Assembly (NCBI GenBank): GCA_021851895.1
Contig: JAJZQJ010000002.1
Span: 69,046-125,740 of the forward strand
Direction: 5' to 3'
DNA: 56,695 bases
Origin: a bacterium
Lineage (GTDB): Bacteria > Patescibacteriota > Minisyncoccia > Phycocordibacterales > UBA6899
Shown: positions 47,790 through 55,693 of the stretch, piece after piece
Layout: every line of letters starts with the position of its first letter
Position numbering within the stretch: the first letter of the stretch is position 1
The notes under the pieces: generated by a model
The model's input: the letters and a program-made list of their open reading frames with translations, nothing else
The model's database searches: none
Told to the model about the DNA's origin: nothing
Program-made: the position numbers and the translations under genes

Positions 47790-48833
47790 ATGGAGATCGT
47801 TTTGCGCGATGTCATGAAGGCGTTTACAAAATTCGCCCTACTCACCATACTCCTCATCATGCTCTCAGCATGCATCGTCATGGGGTATATACGAATGTTC
47901 CTCTTTACTCCAGTCACTCCGCTTACGCACGTACGTCTCAACATGCCAAGCTGGCCCGGATTTATGATCGCTCCACTTGCAGAAGAGCTTGGATATATGC
48001 GCGAGGAGGGAATCAAGGTAGGTCTCAAAGATTATCCCGACAAAAGTGTGCTCGATGAGTCAGATATCTTACCCTATGATGTTCGCGGTATGCTTGCGGT
48101 CGACCTTGTTGAGGAAGCGAGAAGGATACGTCCGCTCGGGAAGATCGTCTTGCTGACTGACCGATCAGTCGGAGGAGACGCACTCATTGCAAGAGATGGC
48201 GCTGAGCCGATCCAGTCTTCTAAGAAAAAACGTATCACTGGTGATGATTCATATCCCTTTTTCTATCCCTATGTGCTCGATCTTTTGAATGGCAACATCA
48301 ATGATTTTGAAAGTGATCTTTCGATCACGCAAGAAGAGGTACTACAGAAACTGAAGGACAAGAAGGTTGACTATGCGATGACTTATGAGCCGTACCTCTC
48401 CCAGGCGCTCGCAGATGGAGCACATATGGTATTTTCGAGCAAAGACGCTCCGGGGGTGGTCACCGATACACTTATATTCAGTGACGCGATGATCGATAAG
48501 CATCCAGAAATCGTTTTTCGCTTTGTGCGTGCGTATATGAAAGCCTATGCGTTTTGGAGGGCAAATCCTGATCAGGCATATCGAAGGATCCAAAAGATAT
48601 TCAAGCGCACCCCGGGTGAATTCGAAAGCCAGATGAAAGAAGTTGAGATGCTCGGTTTGAGCGAGAATCACGACAGTATGTTCTCTGGAATCGGTTTGCG
48701 TTCGATATATGGAAACATTCGAGCAGTGCAGGTATATGAGAATCGTAGAGGGGAGGTGAAGGAGTTAAATGTCGATGCGCTTGTCTATCCAAATGCAATA
48801 CAGAGGCTCTATATCGATGGTGGCATGCAATAA
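47790..48833 (+). CDS. NMT1/SsuA-like substrate-binding lipoprotein
   Basis: This 347-aa protein has a lipoprotein-like signal with lipobox LSAC (Cys28) and a periplasmic-binding fold of the NMT1/THI5/SsuA group: LNMPSWPGFMIAPLAEELGYMREEGIKV in two short stretches at about residues 58-85, YAMTYEPYLSQAL near 200 and FRFVRAYMKAYAFWRANPDQA near 255. Such proteins deliver sulfonates, thiamine precursors or nitrate analogues to an ABC importer; no importer genes adjoin it. It may be an orphan receptor. ATG 47790 follows a -10 box by nine bases. Confidence 0.8.
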   Translation: MEIVLRDVMKAFTKFALLTILLIMLSACIVMGYIRMFLFTPVTPLTHVRLNMPSWPGFMIAPLAEELGYMREEGIKVGLKDYPDKSVLDESDILPYDVRGMLAVDLVEEARRIRPLGKIVLLTDRSVGGDALIARDGAEPIQSSKKKRITGDDSYPFFYPYVLDLLNGNINDFESDLSITQEEVLQKLKDKKVDYAMTYEPYLSQALADGAHMVFSSKDAPGVVTDTLIFSDAMIDKHPEIVFRFVRAYMKAYAFWRANPDQAYRRIQKIFKRTPGEFESQMKEVEMLGLSENHDSMFSGIGLRSIYGNIRAVQVYENRRGEVKELNVDALVYPNAIQRLYIDGGMQ

Positions 48834-48857
48834 AAAAGACCGTGAGGTCTTTTTTAA
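48832..48857. terminator. Bidirectional terminator
   Basis: AAAAAAGACC/GGTCTTTTTT with loop GTGA between the converging lipoprotein gene and dnaB. Confidence 0.9.
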
Positions 48858-50299
48858 AATGCAGCGAATGCATCATCGGAATCACCAGAAGAGTACGAAG
48901 TATGCATGGTATCGAGTTCGCTGAAACTCGTATGCTTGCCGTCGAAGTGTAATTCAACGATACCTGTCGCACCATTACGGTGCTTCTCAATGAGGATCTC
49001 CGCCGTTTCACTACGCTCTCCATTCTCATTTTGCTCACGGTGGATGAACATGACGACGTCAGCATCCTGCTCGATGGAACCGGAGTCGCGGAGGTCAGAA
49101 AGTCGAGGTTTGCCGCCACGCTGTTCAACGTTACGTGAAAGCTGTGAAAGTGCGATGACAGGGACATTGAGGTCCTTTGCGAGGCCCTTCAAGGATCTCG
49201 AGATCTCGGTGACGATCTGCACCTGAGAGTCTGACTGTCGCATTGGGCTCATGAGCTGGAGGTAGTCGACGACGAGGAGCTTCACGCCGTATTCGCTGAC
49301 CATACGACGAGCAGTCGAACGCATGTTCATGATGTTGATGCTTGCCTGATCGTTGATGTAGATAGGGGCCTTTGAGAGTCGGTCGATACCCTCACGGAGA
49401 TATTCGAATTCATTATCTCGCGAGAGCTTTCCGGTGCGCAGCTTCCATGCATCGATACGTGATTCCGCAGAAACCATACGATCGATGATCTGCTGCGCCG
49501 ACATTTCGAGTGAGAATACGCCGACCGGAATGTTGTGCTTGATCGCAGAGCCACGAACCATGTCGAGTGCGAATGAGGTCTTACCCATCGATGGACGAGC
49601 TGCGAGAATGATGAGGTCTGATGGCTGGAAACCTGAAAGCATCTTATCGAGTGATGGGAATCCTGTTGGTATGCCGCGCAGACCATCTCCTGCTTCGCTC
49701 AACTTCTCGAAGCGCTCCCATGCCTGGGTTGCACCTTCCTTCATGTTGAGGATGGATTGTCCTGGGGTCATCTGAGTAACCTTGAACACGGTTGATTCTG
49801 CTTCGTCGAGGATCTCCTCGAGTGCGCGGTCCTCCTGGAAGCCGAGTTCAGAGATCTGCTCTGCTCCTTGGATCAATTGTCGTAATACATGCTTACGATG
49901 GATGATATCCGCATAGTGTCGCGCATTCGCGGAGGAGGGGACAGCATTCGTGAGCTCGGTGAGATAGGTGTGCCCACCGATCTGCTCAAATTGACCTCTC
50001 TCGCTAAGCTTCGCTGACATCGTGAGGATGTCGATCGGCTCTCTGCGATTGTGGAGGTCGAGCATCGCTTGATAGATGATGCGATGTTTCTCCGCATAGA
50101 ATGCTTCAGGGAGGATGAGATCGGAAACTTCATAGAGCGTATCTGCGCGAAGCATGAGCGCTCCCAAGAGTGCACGTTCCGAGTCCAGATGTTGAGGAGG
50201 GATACGAATCGAGCTGAGAATGGGTGTGCGCTGTTCATTGTTGAACGTACGCTTGCCATAGTTCTTCTTATCGTACTGCGTGCTGGGAACGTTTTGCAT
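48854..50299 (-). CDS. dnaB: Replicative DNA helicase DnaB
   Basis: This 481-aa ring helicase unwinds DNA at the fork. The N-terminal domain (IPPQHLDSERALLGALM...) and the RecA-like ATPase domain with Walker A ARPSMGKTSFA (residues 234-244), FSLEMSAQQI, LLVVDYLQLM and the Arg-finger region ALSQLSRNVEQR are present. ATG 50299 is chosen; a GTG at 50323 is possible. DnaA boxes lie 37-70 bases upstream of the start. Confidence 0.95.
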   Translation of the reverse strand: MQNVPSTQYDKKNYGKRTFNNEQRTPILSSIRIPPQHLDSERALLGALMLRADTLYEVSDLILPEAFYAEKHRIIYQAMLDLHNRREPIDILTMSAKLSERGQFEQIGGHTYLTELTNAVPSSANARHYADIIHRKHVLRQLIQGAEQISELGFQEDRALEEILDEAESTVFKVTQMTPGQSILNMKEGATQAWERFEKLSEAGDGLRGIPTGFPSLDKMLSGFQPSDLIILAARPSMGKTSFALDMVRGSAIKHNIPVGVFSLEMSAQQIIDRMVSAESRIDAWKLRTGKLSRDNEFEYLREGIDRLSKAPIYINDQASINIMNMRSTARRMVSEYGVKLLVVDYLQLMSPMRQSDSQVQIVTEISRSLKGLAKDLNVPVIALSQLSRNVEQRGGKPRLSDLRDSGSIEQDADVVMFIHREQNENGERSETAEILIEKHRNGATGIVELHFDGKHTSFSELDTMHTSYSSGDSDDAFAAF

Positions 50300-50335
50300 G
50301 TATGCATTCTGCCTCGCGCGCACCGCTCATGCAAC

Positions 50336-50369
50336 TGTGGATAACTATGATTGTCCACACTGTGGTTAA
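50336..50369. promoter_or_regulatory. DnaA-box cluster upstream of dnaB
   Basis: Three boxes are packed in 34 bp: TGTGGATAA (perfect, 50336-50344), TTGTCCACA (50351-50359) and TGTGGTTAA (50361-50369). DnaA could control dnaB here, or the site could act as a DnaA-titrating or origin-associated element. The rest of the spacer up to 50496 shows no gene. Confidence 0.6.
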
Positions 50370-50496
50370 GCCGTGAAAATGTTGTTATGCACCTATTGAC
50401 GAGGCCATCGAAATAGGCAGTCTTGCTGTGCATTATTTTATGTTGTACACGAAGGCAAACTGGCAAAATATATAGTAAATATAACACTATTTTGCA

Positions 50497-50505
50497 TGGT
50501 ACAAT
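50497..50505 (+). promoter_or_regulatory. Extended -10 promoter of the 294-aa gene
   Basis: TGG-TACAAT with ten bases to ATG 50516. Confidence 0.65.
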
Positions 50506-50515
50506 CGTTTTCATC

Positions 50516-51400
50516 ATGATGAAAACGATCCTTGTAGCAAAGACGGGGAAGACAACATATCTTTCCCTCGGAGATAAAGAGGAGCAGATCACTTTGATCG
50601 CTCGCAAACTAGCAGCACCGAAGATTCATCGAGACAAAGTGAAGCAATTCGATGTGAAGGAAGGAAAACTTACTGATGAAGAGTGGTTTGGTATGCCACT
50701 TGTTGGTAATGATACCGAGCTCGTTAACCCGTATGTCGACGCTGCGATGCGACCGATCGATCATGCGCGTATTGAAGAACTCGACCTTTCGCAGATTCGC
50801 GCGCTCGCCCTCGTGACGACAGAGGGTAATGTCCGCGAAAGTACGATCGTGGTGAGTAAGGTGACGAAAGCCAATGTGTTCGACAGGAAGACACTCCTTG
50901 AATTTGGCGTGCACGGGGTGGCGGTCGAAGAGCGCACACGCGGCATTGAGCTACCCGAAGAGGTGCACGCATATTTTCATGAGGGGAAGTTGTTCTTCAA
51001 GAGCTTCGCGTACTTCGCCTCGCTGTTTCCTAATGCAGAAAGATTTTACAGAGAGGCGACTGATGAAGAGGTGAATAAGTTCTGCAGCCTTGAGATGTTC
51101 CTCCTCGGCGAAGAGTTCGATGCGAATACGATCGGCCGAAGACAGCGTAAGCAGATCGCGCTTTCATTGCCACTGCTTCCGGACTTCTCTGATGAGGTGG
51201 TGCGCAAGGACCTTGCACAATATGCACGCGAGTATCTCCTCCCGACAGATGTCGAGCGTATGGTCCACGGTGATCGCTTCTCAATTGATTCCCTAAAGGA
51301 TCTTGGTTACGTTTTCCATTTGGTCTTCGGGGATTATTATACCCACGGTCTTACGGGGGAGAAGATGATCGCACGAAGGAGCGAGAAGTTAATTGGATGA
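50516..51400 (+). CDS. Unknown protein, 294 aa, possibly DUF4868/KwaB-like
   Basis: The first half is alpha/beta and has a strand-helix pattern around QIRALALVTTEGNVRESTIVVSKVT (residues ~85-110, quoted in part). The second half begins with VHAYFHEGKLFFKSFAYFASLFP near residue 165, and has a RRQRKQIALSL helix and a charged end. The layout of a displayed strand-then-FF/F-helix block and a lysine-rich helix reminds me of DUF4868, the domain of KwaB from the Kiwa defence system, but this is only a resemblance. No KwaA-like membrane gene adjoins it. ATG 50516 is preferred to the longer frame, which crosses the promoter. Confidence 0.6.
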   Translation: MMKTILVAKTGKTTYLSLGDKEEQITLIARKLAAPKIHRDKVKQFDVKEGKLTDEEWFGMPLVGNDTELVNPYVDAAMRPIDHARIEELDLSQIRALALVTTEGNVRESTIVVSKVTKANVFDRKTLLEFGVHGVAVEERTRGIELPEEVHAYFHEGKLFFKSFAYFASLFPNAERFYREATDEEVNKFCSLEMFLLGEEFDANTIGRRQRKQIALSLPLLPDFSDEVVRKDLAQYAREYLLPTDVERMVHGDRFSIDSLKDLGYVFHLVFGDYYTHGLTGEKMIARRSEKLIG

Positions 51401-51404
51401 AATT

Positions 51405-51583
51405 CGAGGGAATAGGGTATAGGGAATAGGGGATAGGGGGATACGAGGAGTGAAAGTCCTCGTATTTTTGTTTCTGTACTAGAGACGGTGAAATGTTCAT
51501 TATATGCGAGTATAAATACTAAAATTGACCCAAAACGAGAATTTTCATGCCCTATACCCTATACCCTATGCCCTATTCCCTCG
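51405..51583. repeat. Inverted arrays of a 7-bp unit (ATAGGGN)
   Basis: The left arm (51405-51440) reads CGAGGGA followed by four ATAGGGN units. The right arm (51549-51583) is its inverse: four CCCTAT-type units then TCCCTCG. Between them are a terminator and about 80 bases with no gene. The arms would pair over about 34 bp. This resembles the hairpin at 17528 in design, with a different 7-mer. Confidence 0.8.
51441..51469 (+). terminator. Terminator after the 294-aa gene
   Basis: ATACGAGGA/TCCTCGTAT with a seven-base loop and TTTTT. Confidence 0.85.
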
Positions 51584-51623
51584 TATTGCCCTTATTCCTC
51601 TTGCGTTTTTCGGGATTTTAGGG

Positions 51624-51631
51624 TATATTAT
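51624..51631 (+). promoter_or_regulatory. -10 region of rplU
   Basis: TATATTAT contains overlapping TATATT and TATTAT boxes, seven to nine bases before ATG 51639. Confidence 0.6.
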
Positions 51632-51638
51632 CCCCACT

Positions 51639-51944
51639 ATGACATTCGCAGTTATTACAACGGGTGGCAAGCAGTATAAGGTCGCAGTGGGCGATGTCCT
51701 CAATGTCGAGAAGATCGAAGCAGAGGGTGCGATCACTTTCGATAACGTATTGCTTGTAGACGATGGCTCTTCGACGAAGATCGGTACGCCATCTGTCGCT
51801 GGTGCAAAGGTCACCGCAGACATCGTCGAGCAGGGCAAGGGACCAAAGCTCACTGTCGTGAAGTATCACGCAAAGAGCCGCTACTACAAGAAGAACGGTC
51901 ACCGCCAGCCTTTCACAACGATAAAGATCACTGGCATCAAATAG
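51639..51944 (+). CDS. rplU: 50S ribosomal protein L21
   Basis: This 101-aa ribosomal protein starts with FAVITTGGKQYKV and ends with KRYYKKNGHRQPFT-type residues (here SRYYKKNGHRQPF), both typical of L21. The upstream in-frame extension runs through the heptamer array and is not part of the protein. rpmA (L27), its usual partner, does not follow; instead a terminator closes the gene. Confidence 0.95.
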   Translation: MTFAVITTGGKQYKVAVGDVLNVEKIEAEGAITFDNVLLVDDGSSTKIGTPSVAGAKVTADIVEQGKGPKLTVVKYHAKSRYYKKNGHRQPFTTIKITGIK

Positions 51945-51970
51945 AACCTCGTCAGAGGTTTTATTTTTTT
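51945..51970 (+). terminator. Terminator after rplU
   Basis: AACCTC/GAGGTT with loop GTCA and a T run. Confidence 0.8.
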
Positions 51971-52004
51971 GTGCCGATTTTGTTGTATCTCTCTTGCAAT
52001 AAGT

Positions 52005-52010
52005 TACAAT
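52005..52010 (+). promoter_or_regulatory. -10 box of the MFS gene
   Basis: TACAAT with ten bases to ATG 52021. TTGTAT lies 16 bp upstream as a possible -35. Confidence 0.55.
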
Positions 52011-52020
52011 AGGTGAACAT

Positions 52021-53235
52021 ATGCACAAATACCTTCGCGATCGATTCGGCATCACTTTTCCTGTCTTCATTCTGTCTGTCGTCAGCTTTTTAAATGACAT
52101 CGCGACGGATATGATCTATCCCATCATACCGATCTTCCTTACGCAGGTGATCGGTGCGCCCGTACAGATACTCGGACTCATCGAGGGTATCGCAGAGTCT
52201 ACAGCGAGTTTCCTTAAGGTGGTCGCAGGAGTGATCTCTGATAAATTAGAGCGGAGGAAGCCATTCGTCATTCTCGGGTACGTGCTTTCTGCGAGTGCGA
52301 AGCTCTTCTTTGGATTTGCCTATTCTTGGCATGCAGTCTTAGGAGGTAAGTTCGCCGACAGACTCGGGAAGGGAACGCGCACCTCAGCGAGGGATGCGTT
52401 CATCGCCGAGCATTCCGCTCCAAAGGATCGCGGTGTGGTGTTCGGGTTCCATCGCGGTATGGATACACTTGGCGCAGTCTTTGGACCACTCATCGGTATC
52501 GTCCTCTTGGGCTATTTCCCGAATAACTTGCGCGAGATCTTTCTTTTCTCACTCATTCCCGCTATCGCGGCGATCGCGCTGCTCGTTGTTTTCATCAAGG
52601 ATAAGAGCAATGAACCCGACCATATCCATGTGACGATTCCGCTCAAGATATTGATCAAGGGTTTATCGGCGCCATTCTTCGCTTTTCTCCTTGTGAGTGC
52701 TCTCTTTGCGATCGGAAATAGTTCGGATGCATTCCTTATCTTGCGTGCGAACGATCTCGGGTTCTCACTCGTTGCCGTCGTCGCGCTCTTTGCAACATTC
52801 AATTTCTCCTATGCACTTCTTTCGGTGCCTGCGGGTTTGTTCGCAGACAAAGTCGGTCCGCGTAATATAATGATCGTGGGCTTCCTCGTCTTTGGGATCA
52901 TTTACCTGCTCTTTGGATATGTACAACAGCCAGCACTGCTCTGGGTGCTCTTCCCGCTCTATGGCGTCTATATGGCGTTCACTGATGGGGTTGGGAAGGC
53001 ATATATCTCGAATATCGTCCCTCATGAACAGCTCGGTACCGCATATGGTATTCATCAGACGGTTGTTGGATTCGGTGCGTTCTTCTCGTCACTCATCGCG
53101 GGATTCCTCTGGGCTGATGTGGGCACTTCATCGCCGTTCATCTTTGGTGGAGCACTCGCCATCGTTGCTGCCGTACTCTTCCTTTTCGTTGGCCCGAAAG
53201 GTCGGGTCGTCGCGCTCACTGATCAAACTCATTAA
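52021..53235 (+). CDS. Major facilitator superfamily transporter
   Basis: This 404-aa protein has about twelve membrane helices in two halves. GVISDKLERRKPFVILGY near residue 73 matches the MFS loop 2-3 motif (G-x3-D-x-x-R/K), and LFADKVGPRNIMIVG repeats it in the second half. GKGTRTSARDAFIAEHS near residue 122 and a conserved RGVVFGFHRGMDTLGA are like the CPR/archaeal efflux group. The substrate is unknown. It is co-transcribed with the HIT gene eight bases downstream. Confidence 0.9.
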   Translation: MHKYLRDRFGITFPVFILSVVSFLNDIATDMIYPIIPIFLTQVIGAPVQILGLIEGIAESTASFLKVVAGVISDKLERRKPFVILGYVLSASAKLFFGFAYSWHAVLGGKFADRLGKGTRTSARDAFIAEHSAPKDRGVVFGFHRGMDTLGAVFGPLIGIVLLGYFPNNLREIFLFSLIPAIAAIALLVVFIKDKSNEPDHIHVTIPLKILIKGLSAPFFAFLLVSALFAIGNSSDAFLILRANDLGFSLVAVVALFATFNFSYALLSVPAGLFADKVGPRNIMIVGFLVFGIIYLLFGYVQQPALLWVLFPLYGVYMAFTDGVGKAYISNIVPHEQLGTAYGIHQTVVGFGAFFSSLIAGFLWADVGTSSPFIFGGALAIVAAVLFLFVGPKGRVVALTDQTH

Positions 53236-53243
53236 AACAAACT

Positions 53244-53684
53244 ATGAAATACACAGAATATCTTCAAACGCTCGATCATGATAAGTGTCCGTTCTGCGAG
53301 CCTGGGCAGCGTGTTTATCGCAAGAATGATGCGGCGTATCTTACTTATGCACTCGCTCCATATCATCGCCATCATTTGCTCATCATTCCTAACCGTCATG
53401 TGCTCTCAATGCTCGACATGAGCGAAGCGGAGCATGCGCAGTTTTGGCATCTTATTCGCGAGGGTATGGAAACCATGCGTAAGCTTGGCTATGAGAATCT
53501 CTCAGTACTTGTTCGTGAGGGTGAGGTAGGTGCGATCAAATCAGTTGCGCACCTCCATTATCACATCATTCCAAATCACCGGATCGGAGACCTCGATATC
53601 AATGGCGAAGCGCGAAAGATCTTGACCGAAGAAGAGGTTGAGGAGATCAGCAAAGAGCTTCTTGCAGTGATGCCTCTTAACTAA
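53244..53684 (+). CDS. HIT-family nucleotide hydrolase
   Basis: This 146-aa protein has the HIT core with CPFCEPG (possible zinc pair) near residue 15, PYHRHHLLIIPNRH near 40 and the catalytic triad HLHYHIIPN (His103, His105, His107). HIT enzymes cleave AMP from dinucleotides, adenylylated lysine or similar compounds. It follows the MFS gene by eight bases and ends at a terminator. Confidence 0.92.
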   Translation: MKYTEYLQTLDHDKCPFCEPGQRVYRKNDAAYLTYALAPYHRHHLLIIPNRHVLSMLDMSEAEHAQFWHLIREGMETMRKLGYENLSVLVREGEVGAIKSVAHLHYHIIPNHRIGDLDINGEARKILTEEEVEEISKELLAVMPLN

Positions 53685-53706
53685 ACAGCCTAGGGCTGTT
53701 TTGTTT
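53683..53706 (+). terminator. Terminator after the HIT gene
   Basis: AAACAGCC/GGCTGTTT with loop TAG. Confidence 0.85.
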
Positions 53707-53707
53707 A

Positions 53708-53716
53708 TGCTAAAAT
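53708..53716 (+). promoter_or_regulatory. Extended -10 promoter of the HExxH gene
   Basis: TGC-TAAAAT with seven bases to ATG 53724. Confidence 0.7.
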
Positions 53717-53723
53717 GTATAGT

Positions 53724-54344
53724 ATGGAACTGAGTATTACGTACTCTTTAGAGTTCGAGCGTCATAGGGTGAAGGAAACGGTGCAGAATATCGACTGGTA
53801 TCGTACGCATCAATACAAACCCTATTTTCCTGGTGGCCTGCATGTCGATAACATCACCGGATATCCCATGGAGGAGATCATGAAGATGCTCGAGCAGGAA
53901 TTCAATGAAAAGATCTATATTGAGGCAAAGAGGGATCTTGAAGAAAAGGCGGCGAAGTATCTCGCTCCGTTTGCTGAGAAACTTATTCCACTAGGTTTAC
54001 CGCTCCACGAGCGCTATAGGGTCACATTGACCCGCTTTGGTGTCGGTGGAAGTTATTTTCTCCCTGATACGGTCATTCTGAATTTCACAGGGAAATTTGG
54101 AATCGGAACGATAAATACGGTCATGCATGAGATCGTACATCTTTCCACTGAGGCGCTGATTTTGGAGAATGCAGTCGGACATTGGGAGAAGGAACGCATC
54201 GTCGATCTCATCATGAGCAAGGTCGGACCTTTTTCAAAACCTATCATGCAATATATTCCAACGGAGTATGTCGAGAAGGTGGATCCGGTGTTTGAGAAAC
54301 TCTTTCCAGACATTCGTGCCATTATTGAGGAGGTTGGGGGATAG
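53724..54344 (+). CDS. Possible zinc metallopeptidase (HExxH), 206 aa
   Basis: The family is not recognised. The motif HEIVH at His135-His139 in NTVMHEIVHLS is the zinc-binding and catalytic pattern of zincin peptidases, and GHWEKERIVDLIM about 20 residues later offers a Glu as a possible third ligand. The N-terminal half is mixed alpha/beta and no membrane segment or signal is present. ATG 53724 is used because the in-frame ATG 53715 lies in the -10 box. It converges on the NADAR gene. Confidence 0.75.
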   Translation: MELSITYSLEFERHRVKETVQNIDWYRTHQYKPYFPGGLHVDNITGYPMEEIMKMLEQEFNEKIYIEAKRDLEEKAAKYLAPFAEKLIPLGLPLHERYRVTLTRFGVGGSYFLPDTVILNFTGKFGIGTINTVMHEIVHLSTEALILENAVGHWEKERIVDLIMSKVGPFSKPIMQYIPTEYVEKVDPVFEKLFPDIRAIIEEVGG

Positions 54345-54377
54345 AAAAACAGCCGAGGGGCTGTTTTAGTTTTTTAG
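54345..54377. terminator. Bidirectional terminator
   Basis: AAAACAGCC/GGCTGTTTT with loop GAGG, flanked by A and T runs. The same stem and loop recur at 54997. Confidence 0.9.
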
Positions 54378-54965
54378 CATCGTGCGTATTTCCATGAGTG
54401 CTTTGCCGAGCAGGTTGCGGCCCTTGCCCTCACAGATGCCCCAGAAAGTGTCATTCCATGTATTTCCTTCAACGAGTACTTTGTTGCCTGTGCTTAAAAG
54501 CTTCGTCTCGAATTCATCGTAGTGATATTTCTGCAGCAGGAGCTCGATCATGGTTGCAACGCTTCGTTCATGCCAATCTTTATCTATAAGTCCGCCATCA
54601 CGTAATATATTCGCGATTGATTTCGACATACCCGAAGGGAGCGAATCGAGCGTAAACATGCTTGCATCAAATGCAATCGGAGCCGCATAGCCCTTCGAGC
54701 GCAAATGTTCTTTTAGAGCATCTTTAGTCACCTCGGGGAGTGTGGTCCAGTCGAGGTGCATGAATTTCGCGCGCTGATAACCATGCTCTACTGATGGATA
54801 GGTTATTCCATTAAGTATAACGGGACAAGCGTAGAGATTAGAAAGCCAAGAGCCTTGAAATGAAAGAATTGCCTGCGCATCCGTGAGGTGTGTATAGTCT
54901 TCGTCGGGCAGGGAAAGAATTTTATCTCTAAGTGCAGTGATCTCTTCGAGTGTTGGTGCGTACAT
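54366..54965 (-). CDS. NADAR-domain protein (YbiA-like)
   Basis: This 199-aa protein has the NADAR hallmarks: GSWLSNLYACPVILNG near residue 38, YPSVEHGYQRAKF near 56 with the conserved Glu, and the final GNTWNDTFWGICEGKGRNLLG. NADAR enzymes hydrolyse N-glycosidic bonds of ADP-ribose derivatives, including removal of ADP-ribose from guanine in some toxin-antitoxin systems, or of ribosylated pyrimidine intermediates. No DarT-like toxin is seen next to it. It is predicted leaderless. Confidence 0.92.
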   Translation of the reverse strand: MYAPTLEEITALRDKILSLPDEDYTHLTDAQAILSFQGSWLSNLYACPVILNGITYPSVEHGYQRAKFMHLDWTTLPEVTKDALKEHLRSKGYAAPIAFDASMFTLDSLPSGMSKSIANILRDGGLIDKDWHERSVATMIELLLQKYHYDEFETKLLSTGNKVLVEGNTWNDTFWGICEGKGRNLLGKALMEIRTMLKN

Positions 54966-54971
54966 ATGTTA

Positions 54972-54977
54972 AGTATA
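54972..54977 (-). promoter_or_regulatory. Leaderless -10 box of the NADAR gene
   Basis: TATACT is followed by six bases and ATG 54965 on the minus strand. Confidence 0.75.
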
Positions 54978-54996
54978 TAGGAATATGAGGAATAAC

Positions 54997-55024
54997 AAAA
55001 ACAGCCGAGGGGCTGTTTTTATTT
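54997..55024 (-). terminator. Terminator of the HD gene
   Basis: AAAAACAGCC/GGCTGTTTTT with loop GAGG, read on the minus strand. Confidence 0.85.
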
Positions 55025-55636
55025 CGTCCAATCTACTCCAGGTGCGTACTTCGCGAGATTCTGGAGCAGTCGGTCTTTCGAGAATGCATATTGTGCGCGC
55101 AAGAGCGCTGCCGTTTTCGGATAGCGCACAAACTCTTTTTGATCAAGGACGCGTTCAGTGCCACGCATAATAGGGACATAGAATGTATTTGCCCAGTCAT
55201 AGCCAAGATCGGGGAGTCCATAGGCGATACTGATGGTATTATCGATGAAATCACCGTATTTGATCAGCAGTGCTTCTTCGTCGCCAGTTAAGAGTTTCTG
55301 CGCATACGCTTCGTGTTTATCATCGCCACCTTCATTGGTGACTGCGAAGATGAGATCGAATATTCTTGTGCCGAACTTCTCCTTGATCATGTCTCGATTG
55401 ATATCGGTATCTTCAAAGAGGTCATGCCCAAGTGCTGCACAGGTGATATCGACAAGGAGGGGATCACTTGCAGCGAGTTCGTCGGAAGCAAGCAGTGCAG
55501 AAACAACGATCTCCGCAGCGCTTACGCAATGCTGTGCGTAGGGTGCGCGGCCATTGTTGCGCGATTGTTTGCTGTGGTACTGTTTGACGAGGGAGGTCAT
55601 TTCAATGACTTGTGGGTGCTCGAAGAGGGATTGCAT
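55019..55636 (-). CDS. HD-domain protein, likely small alarmone hydrolase
   Basis: This 205-aa protein has the layout of the SpoT/MESH1 hydrolase domain: YAQHCVSAAEIVV with the first His near residue 37, CAALGHDLFEDT (HD plus ED) near 70, IKEKFGTRIFDLIFAVTNEGG near 90, and LIKYGDFIDNT near 130 in place of KxxDrxxN. It probably hydrolyses (p)ppGpp or a related nucleotide; other HD substrates are possible. ATG 55636 is chosen because the longer frame begins in the -10 box. Confidence 0.82.
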   Translation of the reverse strand: MQSLFEHPQVIEMTSLVKQYHSKQSRNNGRAPYAQHCVSAAEIVVSALLASDELAASDPLLVDITCAALGHDLFEDTDINRDMIKEKFGTRIFDLIFAVTNEGGDDKHEAYAQKLLTGDEEALLIKYGDFIDNTISIAYGLPDLGYDWANTFYVPIMRGTERVLDQKEFVRYPKTAALLRAQYAFSKDRLLQNLAKYAPGVDWTK

Positions 55637-55644
55637 ATAGGAAT

Positions 55645-55653
55645 ATTGTAGCA
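55645..55653 (-). promoter_or_regulatory. Extended -10 promoter of the HD gene
   Basis: TGC-TACAAT with eight bases to ATG 55636 on the minus strand. Confidence 0.65.
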
Positions 55654-55693
55654 TGATGAAAGAAAAACATATTCATCACTATTTCGAAAACTA

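Noticed and set aside
51405-51583. CRISPR array
   Set aside because: Units are 7 bp, there are no spacers and no cas genes.
51525-51638. 38-residue hydrophobic N-terminal extension of L21
   Set aside because: It is a reading of the inverted CCCTAT array; L21 starts at ATG 51639.
54366-54965. DarTG-type toxin-antitoxin system
   Set aside because: NADAR is present but no DarT-like ADP-ribosyltransferase is found next to it.
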